Shown: positions 1 to 10,575 of the stretch, piece by piece | Layout: each line of letters opens with the position of its first letter | Position numbering within the stretch: position 1 is the first letter of the stretch | DNA from: Sphaeroforma sirkka | Taxonomy: Eukaryota; Opisthokonta; Ichthyosporea; Ichthyophonida | Direction: 5' to 3' | Assembly (NCBI GenBank): GCA_001586965.3 | Contig: LUCW03002671.1 | Coordinates: 1-42,500 of the forward strand | Length of the DNA: 42,500 nucleotides | Notes under the pieces: model-generated | Told to the model about the DNA's origin: nothing | Database searches by the model: none | What the model saw: the letters and a program-made list of their open reading frames with translations, nothing else | Program-made: the position numbers and the translations under genes

Positions 1-870
1 GGTGGAATCACACATCAAGGCTGGCATACCATCGTCACTGTCGGGAATCTCCGTCATCACCACGTCGCCATCAATCCAAATCCGAAATAACCATTGTCAT
101 CATCAATTGTCATCGTCGAGATCTGGCGGTCTCGTTTGACATATGCCCTGGTTTCCTTGCAATTCAAAACGCCATCTTACCACGACAATTAGCCGAGTAT
201 GCCCGGGCTTAAGGCATGAAGCAAGTAAGCTCGGCCATCTCTCACTACCAAAGTCACCTCTTGGTCGGTCGAAACCACCTCCTCGTCGACCTTCTGGGCT
301 TGGTGGTTACCCTTGTGATATCGTCCATTAGCATAGACCGATATCTTGTCGTCGTTGTCATCATCGTAGACACCGAGTCAGTCTCAAACACAATGGCGGC
401 TTCCTTCACTTGCTCATAGCTGAATCGATTTCCGTTTGCAAACTTCGCATTCAGTCAATCTTCAGCAATGCAAACTGACGTGGAAGGCCCTTCATGAAGG
501 ATATGCGTTTCGAATGTTAGTCAACTCATCTGACCTTAAGCTGGCCAGAATAGAATCTCCATCTCGCATATCGAGTTCAGCAACATTTTCTTCCGTTATT
601 TATACTATCTTTCAGAGTCAAATTCCAGATTGGCCTTTCGGCGGTTCGAAATTTCGATCTTTGCAGAAAGAACAACTGCAGGGTTATCAGTGTTACGGAC
701 GTATCCAAGACAACAGTCTTCAACGCTCTGGACAATCATGGAAAGGCAATCTCCTCTCACGGTCTGTAGCGGCTTTGAAGACGGCCTTTTCCTTCAGCTT
801 AGCTTCCATCTTCAACTTCCAGTTCGGGTAGCTGGTGGCATCCTTCAGTTTGGGCTCCATTGTACTTCAT
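1..870 (-). pseudogene. Copia gag, partial and frameshifted (array unit 1)
   Basis: This is the 5' part of a Ty1/copia gag gene, entering from the window edge. It matches the gag of the three units to its right almost base for base, from the start codon at about 870 through the capsid-like region, the basic arginine/glycine stretch and the first part of the zinc-knuckle region. Many one-base gains and losses split it into short frames, and some stretches (about 600-660) are more divergent than in the other units. It cannot encode a full protein as it stands. Whether the indels are true decay or sequencing error is open, because they fall mostly in short homopolymers. Confidence 0.8.
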
Positions 871-904
871 CCTCTCGGTTTGAAGGATCAGTGGTCATCT
901 TCAA

Positions 905-1016
905 ATCAGTGCTCTAGCTCTCTTTCCTATCAGCGTTCTCTAGCTTTCTCTCTCTCAAATCAGTTATTTTGGGTTCTCTAGCTCTCTCTCTCTTCTCTCT
1001 CTTAGGGCACTCGAGA
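905..1016 (-). repeat. (GA)n-rich retrotransposon leader
   Basis: CT/GA-rich low-complexity DNA interrupted by a short repeated phrase (CAAATCAG...TTCTCTAG) lies between the LTR and gag. The same phrase repeats in the leaders of units 2 and 3, so it belongs to the element's 5' untranslated leader. Confidence 0.7.
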
Positions 1017-1067
1017 GTCCTTGGTCTCCAAAATTTCAAGCTTTTAGTCCTGTCCGCTGCTTCCCCA

Positions 1068-1517
1068 TGAGAATTTTTCAACTCTGAAAGTGCTCTTTAT
1101 TTACTTTTTGTATTCCGTATTTATACTATTTTCGTCAAAATTGAACGGCCCTTTCGGCTCGAAAATTTCCTTTGCCAAAGAAATTCCAACGGACGTGCGC
1201 GATCTATTTTTAGATTCCATCTCTAAAAAATACAAACACAATTTCTTCAAATACACTTAAACTTCCAAGACTCATAACTCAATGAATATTCACTCAAACA
1301 ACTTGAATAAGGTGTCATATGAAAGGAAAAGCATTTCCTATCAAATGACACCTGTAACAAAATCACACATTTAATAGGTCAAACACAATCGGCCTACGAA
1401 CCACATTCGTAAACACAACATACAAAAAAACATCGTTAGATAATCGGTTCCTCGATGGACTAGGTCTGAGTCCAACACTTAAACATCATTCACCTTTGAC
1501 AATATGATTTTTCTACA
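1068..1517 (-). repeat. Copia LTR (a), shared between units 1 and 2
   Basis: A 450-bp long terminal repeat in minus orientation. Its element-strand 5' end is TGTAGAAAAATC and its 3' end is GAAAAATTC followed by a degraded terminus. It is nearly identical to the LTRs at 3707-4164 and 6400-6855 and to the solo LTRs at 9938-10384 and 14449-14898. Bases next to its 3' end on the element strand (TGG...) are in the usual place of a primer binding site. Confidence 0.85.
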
Positions 1518-3493
1518 TTTCGGGTGGTCATTCTGCTAACAACACTGCAAATTCAGTGTCCATATCGATGGTGGAGTGCATCAGCGCAAAGGAGCTCTTC
1601 TTCAGACCCATTGTCATCGTATTGTTTCTCAAGCAGTCTGAGCTGCGTGTGAAGAGGAATGTGTTTTCCTTCACTGTGAGTGTGTCAGCATGTTCATCCG
1701 ACTCACAGCAACTCTCTGCCAACTCGTTTTTCGACGACCAACTCGAAATTTTGTCAAACCAACAAGCTCTACAGAAGGAAGCTTCTGGCCAACGGTGACT
1801 TTTCATTGTGCGCAAACTATTGTCTCAGAACAGAGTTCCATTATTACATGGCTCGAGTTCTGAGGGCACTACATGAGCATATCTGCTTCACTACATCGGA
1901 TGCCACAAGGGCCTTATCTTCATCGATAATTTTTTGTACCCGAATGCCCTCGGTTTAGGTGACTTCAGATCCCTCAAGAAAAACGATGTATAGCCCTTGT
2001 CTAACCGTTGCTTTCACCAAACCACCCTGCGGATCAAATAATGTGCAGTCGTTCTTCTCGCACGTCGCCTTCCAGCCGTTCTTAACAAGCTGTCGTACGG
2101 ATAAAAAGTTGAACATTCGCCTTAGGAATGAGAAGAGCTAAACCAGTCTCAGGACAGCCGCGCAACTCTCCCTCACCATCTGCATGCAGTTTAGTGTTGC
2201 CAAGCCCGGGAAATAAAAATCGCTTGTTAGATAGGTCTCACTGCAGACAGAGCATCCTCCAATACAACAACATGCTTGCTGGCACCTGTGTCAACCACAA
2301 GCTCGTTAGCAGATAAGACCAGATCATCACGCCCAGCAATGCTGAACGCCGAATGTTCGCTGATTGTGTTCTCCAATTCAGCTTCAGCGATTGAGGTGAC
2401 GGATCCATCCACAAGTAGATCATCCTCGGCAAAGGTGTCATCATCGTCGAGTGTAGTACAGTTATCTTCATCTGTAGCTGAGATAAAGCCACCCTGAACT
2501 TCATAATCCGATGAAAAAAAACCTCCAGATAGCAAAACCGGGTGGAGCATCCAATTCATCATCAAATTTGCTCTCTGCATCGGAAGAATCAGAATCGGTG
2601 GAATCACACTCAAGGCCGGCATACCATCATCACTCATTGTCGACATCTCCGTTATCACCGATCGCCATCAATCCAAATCCGAAATAGCCATTGTCATCAT
2701 CATTCTCATCGTCGAGATCTGGGCAGGCTCGTTTGATATGCCCTGGTTTCTTGCAATTCAAACACGCCATCTTACCACGACAATTTTCGAGTATGCGGGC
2801 TTAAGGCACTTTGAAACAAGTAAGCTGCCGGCCATCTCTACTACCAAAGTCACCTCTTGGTCGGTCGAAACCACCTCCTCGTCGACCCTTCTGGGCTTGG
2901 TGGTTACCCTTGTGATATCGTCCATTAGCATAAAAGACCGATATCTTCGTCGTCGTTGTCATCATCGTAGACACCGAGTCCAGTCTCAAACACAATGGCG
3001 GCTTCCTTCACTTGCTCATAGCTGAATCGATTTCCGTTTGCAAACTTCGCATTCAAGTCAATCTTCAGCGGCGCAAACTGACGTGGAAGGCCCTTCATGA
3101 AGGATATGCGTTTCCGAATGTTAGTCAACTCATCCCCTGACCTGCAAGCTGGCCAAATAGAATCTCACATCGGTCGGCGAGTTCAGCAACATTTTCTCCA
3201 TCGTTCATCTTCATCCTATCTAACTTCTCTGAGTCAACGCGTCCAGATTGGCCTCCGTCTGGCGGTTCATTGCGGTAGCGATCTGGGCCAAGGCAACTGC
3301 AGGGTTATCAGTGTTACGGACGTATCCAAGACAACAGTCTTCAACGCTCTGGACAATCATGGAGTAGGCAATCTCCCCTCTCACGGTCTGTAGCGGCATT
3401 GAAGACGGCCTTTTCCTTCAGCTTAGCTTCCATCTTCAACTTCCAGTTCGGGTAGCCGGTGGCATCCTTCAGTTTGGGCTCCACGTACTTCAT
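1518..3493 (-). pseudogene. Copia gag-protease-integrase fragment (array unit 2)
   Basis: This is the internal region of the second array unit, read from a gag start near 3493 leftwards. Gag, the acidic linker, the DTGAS protease motif and the pre-integrase region can all be followed, but many single-base indels break the frame. The left 280 bases (1518-1800) differ clearly from units 3 and 4: only the framework of the integrase stub remains recognisable (for example TEFAVL) and the rest is a different sequence. This suggests recombination with a related family. It contains no integrase core, RT or RNase H before the LTR. Confidence 0.8.
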
Positions 3494-3511
3494 CCTCTCG
3501 GTTTGGTGATC

Positions 3512-3612
3512 AGTGGTCTCTCTCTCTCTCAAATCAAATGCTCTCTCTAGCTCTCTCTCTCTCTCTCAAATCAGCGTTCTCTAGCTCTCTCTCTCTCAAA
3601 TCAGCGTTCTCT

Positions 3613-3646
<34 letters not shown>

Positions 3647-3648
3647 GG
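3512..3648 (-). repeat. (GA)n leader of unit 2
   Basis: CT microsatellite blocks on the plus strand (GA on the element strand) alternate with the same phrase seen in the other leaders. An ATG inside the GA run can add about 13 codons (MRERE...) upstream of the gag start at 3493. Confidence 0.75.
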
Positions 3649-3706
3649 CACTCCGAGTCCTTGGTCTCCAAAAATTTCAAGCTTTTAGTCCCGTCCGCTG
3701 CTTCCA

Positions 3707-4164
3707 TGTGATTTTTTTCAACTCTGTGAAAGTGCTCTTTATTTACTTTTGTATTCCGTATTTATACTATATTTCGTCAAAATTGAACGGCCCTTTCGGC
3801 TCGAAAATTTCCTTTGCCAAAGAAATTCCAACGGACGTGCGCGATCTCTTTTTTAGATTCCATCTCTAAAAAATACAAACACAATTTCTTCAAATACACT
3901 TAAACTTTCAAGACTCATAACTCAATGAATATTCACTCAAACAACTTGAATAAGGTGTCATATGAAAGGAAAAAACCCATTTCCTATCAAATGACACCTG
4001 TAACAAAAAATCACACGTATAATAGATCAAACACAATCGGCGTACGAAACACATTCGTAAACACAACATACAAAAAACATACTTAGATAATTGGTTCCTC
4101 GATGGACTAGGTCTGAGTCCAACACTTAAACATCATTCACCTTTGACAATATGATTTTTCTACA
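3707..4164 (-). repeat. Copia LTR (b), between units 2 and 3
   Basis: A 458-bp LTR with TG...CA ends in minus orientation. On the element strand it is followed by CACA|TGG, where a tRNA primer binding site is expected, and preceded directly by the integrase stub of unit 3. It is shared by the two neighbouring internal regions, so the units form a tandem array rather than separate insertions. Confidence 0.87.
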
Positions 4165-6184
4165 TGAGCCTTCTTCGGGAATCGCTTCAACACTGCAAAT
4201 TCAGTGTCCAGTAAGTGACGCATTGCAGCAGTCGCATCACTCTTGTGCTTCAGGCCCAAACACCAGTAGTGGTCCGTTGCATCGTCAAGAACCTGGAGAC
4301 CGAATTGTTTTCCAGTGAGTGACGTGTGTCTTCGAGGTCTCGAAGATATCTACGTACAGCTTCGATCCCGGAACTTCTAGAACCACAAATTTACGTTTAC
4401 CCTTCGACCGGACCAACTTGCGAGTAATTCTGGCCCGTGTCAACTTGCCTTGCACGCAAGCTCTACAGAAGGGAAGCTTCTCACCCCAACGTCTGGTAAC
4501 TTTCTCCATTCCTGCGCAAACTATTGTCTCTTTCATCAGTTCAAAGCTTACATGGCCAAGTCTATGATGCCACATGAGCATATCTGCTTCACTATCATCG
4601 GATGCCACAAGGGCCTTATCTTCATCGATAATCTTTGTACCCGAATGTGTTCGGTTCACGGGTGACTTCAGATCCCCTCAGGAAACGATGTATAGCCCTT
4701 GTCTAACCGTTGCTTTTCACCAAACCACCCTGCGGATCAAATAATGTGCAGTCGTTCTTCTCGCACGTCGCCTTCCAGCCGTTCTTAACAAGCTGTCGTA
4801 CGGATAAAAGTTGAACACCCGCCTTAGGAATGAGAAGAGCTAAACCAGTCTCAGGACAGCCGCGCAACTCTCCCTCACCATCTGCATGCAGTTTAGTGTT
4901 GCCAAGCCCGGTCAATCGCTTGTTAGAGGGTCTCACTGCAGACAGAGCATCCTCCAATACACAACAACATGCTTGCTGGCACCTGTGTCAACCACAAGCT
5001 CGTTAGCAGATAAGACCAGATCACCCACGCCCAGCAATGCAAACGCCGAATGTTCGCTGATTGTGTTCTCCAATTCAGCTTCAGCGATTGAGGTGACGGA
5101 TCCATCCACAAGTAGATCATCCTCGGCAAAGGTGTCATCATCGTCGAGTGTAGTACAGTTATCTTCATCTGTAGCTGAGATAAAGCCACCCTGAACTTCA
5201 TAATCCGATGAAAAACCTCCAGATAGCAACCCGGGTGGAGCATCCAATTCATCATCAAATTTGCTCTCTGCATCGGAAGAATCAGAATCGGTGGAATCAC
5301 ACATCAAGGCCGGCATACCATCATCACTGTCGACATCTCCGTTATCACCGATCGCCATCAATCCAAATCCGAAATAGCCATTGTCATCATCATTCTCATC
5401 GTCGAGATCTGGGCAGGCTCGTTTGATATGCCCTGGTTTCTTGCAATTCAAACACGCCATCTTACCACGACAATTAGCCCGAGTATGCCCGGGCTTAAGG
5501 CACTTGAAACAAGTAAGCTCCCGGCCATCTCTACTACCAAAGTCACCTCTTGGTCGGTCGAAACCACCTCCTCGTCGACCCTTCTGGGCTTGGTGGTTAC
5601 CCTTGTGATATCGTCCATTAGCATAAAGACCGATATCTTCGTCGTCGTTGTCATCATCGTAGACACCGAGTCCAGTCTCAAACACAATGGCGGCTTCCTT
5701 CACTTGCTCATAGCTGAATCGATTTCCGTTTGCAAACTTCGCATTCAAGTCAATCTTCAGCGGCGCAAACTGACGTGGAAGGCCCTTCATGAAGGATATG
5801 CGTTTCCGAATGTTAGTCAACTCATCCCCCCTGACCTGCAAGCTGGCCAAATAGAATCTCACATCGGTCGGCGAGTTCAGCAACATTTTTCTCCATCGTT
5901 CATCTTCATCCTATCTAACTTCTGAGTCAACGCGTCCAGATTGGCCTCCGTCTGGCGGTTCATTGCGGTAGCGATCTGGGCCAAGGCAACTGCAGGGTTA
6001 TCAGTGTACGGACGTATCCAAGACAACAGTCTTCAACGCTCTGGACAATCATGGAGTAGGCAATCTCCCTCTCACGGTCTGTAGCGGCATTGAAGACGGC
6101 CTTTTCCTTCAGCTTAGCTTCCATCTTCAACTTCCAGTTCGGGTAGCCGGTGGCATCCTTCAGTTTGGGCTCCACGTACTTCAT
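4165..6184 (-). pseudogene. Copia gag-protease-integrase fragment (array unit 3)
   Basis: Third array unit. The zinc-knuckle pair is intact here: CFKCLKPGHTRANC followed by CLNCKKPGHIKRAC, both CX2CX4HX4C. An open frame covers 4933-5886 from the capsid region to the protease motif DTGAS. The GAG-pre-integrase HH...CC module (WHHRLGH ... CRAC) is read from 4285-4659, followed by an integrase N-terminal stub that ends on the LTR. One-base indels near 6007 (TGTACGG against TGTTACGG) and 5826 interrupt the frame. Core integrase, RT and RNase H are absent. Confidence 0.85.
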
Positions 6185-6204
6185 CCTCTCGGTTTGGTGA
6201 TCAG

Positions 6205-6300
6205 TGGAGTCTCTCTCTCTCAAATCAGCGCTCTCTAGCTCTCTCTCTCTCTCAAATCAGCGTTCTCTAGCTCTCTCTCTCTCAAATCAGCGTTCTCTAG

Positions 6301-6335
<35 letters not shown>

Positions 6336-6336
6336 T
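6205..6336 (-). repeat. (GA)n leader of unit 3
   Basis: Same CT/GA microsatellite leader as in units 1 and 2, with three copies of the interspersed phrase. Its length differs between units, as expected of a microsatellite. Confidence 0.75.
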
Positions 6337-6399
6337 AGGCACTCGAGTCCTTGGTCTCCAAAAAATTTCAAGCTTTTTTAGTCCCGTCCGCTGCTTCCA

Positions 6400-6855
6400 T
6401 GTGAATTTTTCAACTCTGTGAAAGTGCTCTTTATTTACTTTTTTGTATTCGTGTATTTATACTATATTTCGTCAAAATTGAACGGCCCTTTCGGCTCGAA
6501 AATTTTCTTTGCCAAAGAATTTCCAACGGACGTGCGCGATCTCTATTTTAGATTCCATCTAAAAAAATACAAACACAATTTCTTCAAATACACTTAAACT
6601 TTCAAGACTCATAACTTAATGAATATTGACTCAAACAACTTGAATAAGGTGTCATATGAAAGGGAAACCCATTTCCTATCAAATGACACCTGTAACAAAA
6701 TCACACGTATAATAGATCAAACACAATCGGCGTACGAACCACATTCGTAAACACAACATACAAAAAAACATACTTAGATAATTGGTTCCTCGATGGACTA
6801 GGTCTGAGTCCAACACTTAAACATCATTCACCTTTGACAATATGATTTTTCTACA
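6400..6855 (-). repeat. Copia LTR (c), between units 3 and 4
   Basis: A 456-bp LTR, minus orientation, TG...CA. Its junction with the integrase stub of unit 4 (TTCTACA|TGAGCC on the plus strand) is the same as that of LTR b with unit 3, so units 3 and 4 share one deletion event. Confidence 0.87.
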
Positions 6856-7531
6856 TGAGCCTTCTTCGGGAATCGCTTCAACACTGCAAATTCAGTGTCC
6901 AGTAAGTGACGCATTGCAGCAGTCGCATCACTCTTGTGCTTCAGGCCCAAACACCAGTAGTGGTCCGTTGCATCGTCAAGAACCTGGAGACCGAATTGTT
7001 TTCCAGTGAGTGACGTGTGTCTTCGAGGTCTCGAAGATATCTACGTACAGCTTCGATCCCGGAACTTCTAGAACCACAAATTTACGTTTACCCTTCGACC
7101 GGACCAACTTGCGAGTAATTCTGGCCCGTGTCAATCACTGCCTTGCACGCAAGCTCTACAGAAGGGAAGCTTCTCACCCCAACGTCTGGTAACTTTCTCC
7201 ATTCCTGCGCAAACTATTGTCTCTTTCATCAGTTCCAAGCTTACATGGCCAAGTCTATGATGCCACATGAGCATATCTGCTTCACTATCATCGGATGCCA
7301 CAAGGGCCTTATCTTCATCGATAATCTTTGTACCCGAATGTGTTCGGTTCACGGGTGACTTCAGATCCCTCAGGGAAACGATGTATAGCCCTTGTCTAAC
7401 CGTTGCTTTCACCAAACCACCCTGCGGATCAAATAATGTGCAGTCGTTCTTCTCGCACGTCGCCTTCCAGCCGTTCTTAACAAGCTGTCGTACGGATAAA
7501 AGTTTGAACACCCGCCTTAGGAATGAGAAGA
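6856..7531 (-). pseudogene. Copia GAG-pre-integrase and integrase stub (unit 4)
   Basis: This continues the gag-protease frame of unit 4 after a one-base deletion near 7565 (CTCTCCTCACC against CTCTCCCTCACC in unit 3). It reads FKLLSVRQLVKNGW, then the pre-integrase zinc module with WHHRLGH and CRAC. A further frameshift near 7135 follows, then the integrase N-terminal segment containing YVDIFETSK and VLDDATDHYW. It stops at the LTR, a few codons into which a stop follows. The second and third catalytic acidic residues of integrase are therefore missing, and the product could not integrate DNA. Confidence 0.82.
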
Positions 7532-7532
7532 G

Positions 7533-8873
7533 CTAAACCAGTCTCAGGACAGCCGCGCAACTCTCCTCACCATCTGCATGCAGTTTAGTGTTGCCAAGCC
7601 CGGTCAATCGCTTGTTAGAGGGTCTCACTGCAGACAGAGCATCCTCCAATACAACAACATGCTTGCTGGCACCTGTGTCAACCACAAGCTCGTTAGCAGA
7701 TAAGACCAGATCACCCACGCCCAGCAATGCAAACGCCGAATGTTCGCTGATTGTGTTCTCCAATTCAGCTTCAGCGATTGAGGTGACGGATCCATCCACA
7801 AGTAGATCATCCTCGGCAAAGGTGTCATCATCGTCGAGTGTAGTACAGTTATCTTCATCTGTAGCTGAGATAAAGCCACCCTGAACTTCATAATCCGATG
7901 AAAAACCTCCAGATAGCAACCCGGGTGGAGCATCCAATTCATCATCAAATTTGCTCTCTGCATCGGAAGAATCAGAATCGGTGGAATCACACATCAAGGC
8001 CGGCATACCATCATCACTGTCGACATCTCCGTTATCACCGATCGCCATCAATCCAAATCCGAAATAGCCATTGTCATCATCATTCTCATCGTCGAGATCT
8101 GGGCAGGCTCGTTTGATATGCCCTGGTTTCTTGCAATTCAAACACGCCATCTTACCGACATTGATAGCCTGAGTATGCCCGGGCTTAAGGCACTTGAAAC
8201 AAGTAAGCTCCCGGCCATCTCTACTACCAAAGTCACCTCTTGGTCGGTCGAAACCACCTCCTCGTCGACCCTTCTGGGCTTGGTGGTTACCCTTGTGATA
8301 TCGTCCATTAGCATAAAGACCGATATCTTCGTCGTCGTTGTCATCATCGTAGACACCGAGTCCAGTCTCAAACACAATGGCGGCTTCCTTCACTTGCTCA
8401 TAGCTGAATCGATTTCCGTTTGCAAACTTCGCATTCAAGTCAATCTTCAGCGGCGCAAACTGACGTGGAAGGCCCTTCATGAAGGATATGCGTTTCCGAA
8501 TGTTAGTCAACTCATCCCCCTGACCTGCAAGCTGGCCAAATAGAATCTCACATCGGTCGGCGAGTTCAGCAACATTTTCTCCATCGTTCATCTTCATCCT
8601 ATCTAACTTCTGAGTCAACGCGTCCAGATTGGCCTCCGTCTGGCGGTTCATTGCGGTAGCGATCTGGGCCAAGGCAACTGCAGGGTTATCAGTGTTACGG
8701 ACGTATCCAAGACAACAGTCTTCAACGCTCTGGACAATCATGGAGTAGGCAATCTCCCTCTCACGGTCTGTAGCGGCATTGAAGACGGCCTTTTCCTTCA
8801 GCTTAGCTTCCATTTTCAACTTCCAGTTCGGGTAGCCGGTGGCATCCTTCAGTTTGGGCTCCACGTACTTCAT
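7533..8873 (-). CDS. Copia Gag-protease polyprotein, best-preserved copy (unit 4)
   Basis: A 446-residue open frame and the only unbroken gag in the array. Residues 1-170 are the capsid-like region typical of copia Gag, which packages element RNA in cytoplasmic particles. An acidic patch (DDDNDDED) at about 176-183 and an RGGG/RPRGD basic stretch follow. Two zinc knuckles lie at 225-257, and the aspartic protease motif VVDTGAS is at about 398-403. The first knuckle reads CFKCLKPGHTQAIN, so its final cysteine, present in unit 3, is lost; the second (CLNC...C) is intact. The frame ends through a one-base deletion rather than at a natural stop. The upstream leader and LTR are absent: RT sequence abuts about 24 bases before the ATG. 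Confidence 0.85.
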   Translation of the reverse strand: MKYVEPKLKDATGYPNWKLKMEAKLKEKAVFNAATDREREIAYSMIVQSVEDCCLGYVRNTDNPAVALAQIATAMNRQTEANLDALTQKLDRMKMNDGENVAELADRCEILFGQLAGQGDELTNIRKRISFMKGLPRQFAPLKIDLNAKFANGNRFSYEQVKEAAIVFETGLGVYDDDNDDEDIGLYANGRYHKGNHQAQKGRRGGGFDRPRGDFGSRDGRELTCFKCLKPGHTQAINVGKMACLNCKKPGHIKRACPDLDDENDDDNGYFGFGLMAIGDNGDVDSDDGMPALMCDSTDSDSSDAESKFDDELDAPPGLLSGGFSSDYEVQGGFISATDEDNCTTLDDDDTFAEDDLLVDGSVTSIAEAELENTISEHSAFALLGVGDLVLSANELVVDTGASKHVVVLEDALSAVRPSNKRLTGLGNTKLHADGEESCAAVLRLV

Positions 8874-8897
8874 CCTCTCGGTTTGGTGATCAGTGGT

Positions 8898-9932
8898 ACC
8901 AATGTACCAGGCTGATTCACGTCGAAATATGTACTCATAGGTGTACTAACCCTTTTCAATGGTCCATACTTCTGCGCTAGCTTCTCAATATATGCCGGCT
9001 GCGAGATGAAAATTCCTCTTCCAGACATATCAATTTTCCATCCGAGGAAAAACCGTGGAGACCCCATCGACTTGACGTCGAACTCTGTCTCGATCTTCTT
9101 CAATATATTCTCCCCCCATTCGACGTGAAGTCGAAAATATCAAACCGTCATCAACATACAGTACCAGAAAGCAGTTCTTCCCAATAAAGAGACAAGGGTC
9201 CGTAAGACTTGGCCGGAATCCAACATCATTAACGAGGAAATCTCTGAAGCGCACAAACCAACATAATCCGGCTTGCTTGAGTCCATAGATACTCTTCTTC
9301 AGCTCGCAAATAGCACCCTCTTTTATCAATTGGTGATCCTCATCACTTGGTAAATCACCAACTAGTTCAACGAAACCCGTGGGGATCTCCGAGCAGACGT
9401 ACTCTTCCAAATTACCATGCAAAAATGCAGTTTTGACATCGAACTGCAATACATCCAAGTTCTCAGATGCAGCGATAGCCAAACATGCACGCACAGTCTC
9501 TTTTGTGACTACAGGTGACGATGTCTCCACATAATCTCGACCATACTGTTGTGCAAATCCCTTCGCACACAGGCGGGCTTTATGTCGTATAACTGCGCCG
9601 CTTTCATCACGCTTGAGAGTGAGAACCCACTTGAGTCCCAGAGGCTTTGTCCGGGCCTTGCAGCGCTGCTGAAGTTTCCAAACCTTCATCTTCAGCATTG
9701 AACGTAGCTCGTCTCTCATGGCTGCGCGGAAGTACTTCTCATCAGCAGACCCAGTCAAGTCTTTGAAGGACAATTCATCATCGGCCAGAAATCCGAAGTT
9801 AGATTCTTCATGATCTCGTTTACGATCTCGTCGAAGTTTCGAAGCTTTTCGAGGTGGGGTTCCACTTGATTGACGTTCACGTTTTCTCTCCGAGTCCAAG
9901 TCCGTACGGACCTTAGAGCTGATCCGCGGGGA
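8898..9932 (-). pseudogene. Copia reverse transcriptase domain (RVT_2), truncated
   Basis: Copia-type RT, which copies element RNA into DNA. The open frame below 9938 shows a basic linker, then the RT core: WVLTLKRDESG, the palm motif FDVKTAFLHG, CELKKSIYGLKQAG and the catalytic YVDD (about residue 262). A frameshift near 9105 moves the reading to the frame with FFLGWKI and YIEKLAQKYG, typical of the C-terminal part of the copia RT domain. RNase H never follows: at 8897/8898 the sequence switches to the gag leader of unit 4. In the 5' direction the reading continues across the solo LTR into 10385-10575. The source element may be the same family as the array or a relative. Confidence 0.85.
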
Positions 9933-10389
9933 CATCATGGAAAAATCATATTGTCAAAGGTGAATGATGTTTAAGTGTTGGACTCAGACCTAGTCCATCG
10001 AGGAATCACTTATCTAAGTATGTTTTTGTATGTTGTGTTTACGAATGTGTTTCGTAGGCCGATTGTGTTTGACCTATTAAATGTATAATTTTGTTACAGG
10101 TATCATTTGATAGGAAATGCTTTTTCCTTTCATATGACACTTTATTCAAGTTGTTTGAGTGAATATTCATTGAGTTATGAGTCTTAGAAGTTTAAGTGTA
10201 TTTGAAGAAATTGTGTTTGTATTTTTAGAGATGGAATCTAAAAAATAGACCGCGCACGTCCGTTGGAATTTCTTTGGCAAAAGAAATTTTCGAGCCGAAA
10301 GGGCCGTTCAATTTTGACGAAAAATAGTATAAATACAGAGTACAAAAGGAAATAAAGAGCACTTTCACAGAGTTGAAAAATTCACATCA
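9933..10389 (+). mobile_element. Solo copia LTR with target duplication CATCA, opposite orientation
   Basis: An LTR of the array family in plus orientation, bounded as TGGAAAAATC...GAAAAATTCA at 9938-10384. The five bases CATCA occur immediately before (9933-9937) and after (10385-10389), as expected for copia integration. Removing the LTR and one CATCA joins pol reading on the minus strand without a break (...YRKPLMSPR...). It is therefore an insertion into an older copia pol that later lost its internal region by LTR-LTR recombination. Confidence 0.8.
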
Positions 10390-10575
10390 GAGGTTTTCTA
10401 TATTGATGATTCCATATTCCTGGCATTTCGGTTCCGAGATAATTCATCGAAAATATTTCTGTGTCCCTCTCTGAGTTTAGATTCTCTCCTTGATTGATGC
10501 TGGGTTAAATCTTGTTGATTCTCCGTTGTTTGGCCGTAGTTTTATGCTTGGTAAACAATCCTGGTTTACTGCGAT

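Noticed and set aside
5428-5925. Plus-strand frames opposite copia gag
   Set aside because: The same shadow recurs in every array unit, and the minus strand carries zinc knuckles and protease motif.
9936-10386. 5' LTR of a plus-oriented full element
   Set aside because: No gag or leader follows it on the plus strand. The CATCA duplication and continuous pol reading across it mark a solo LTR.
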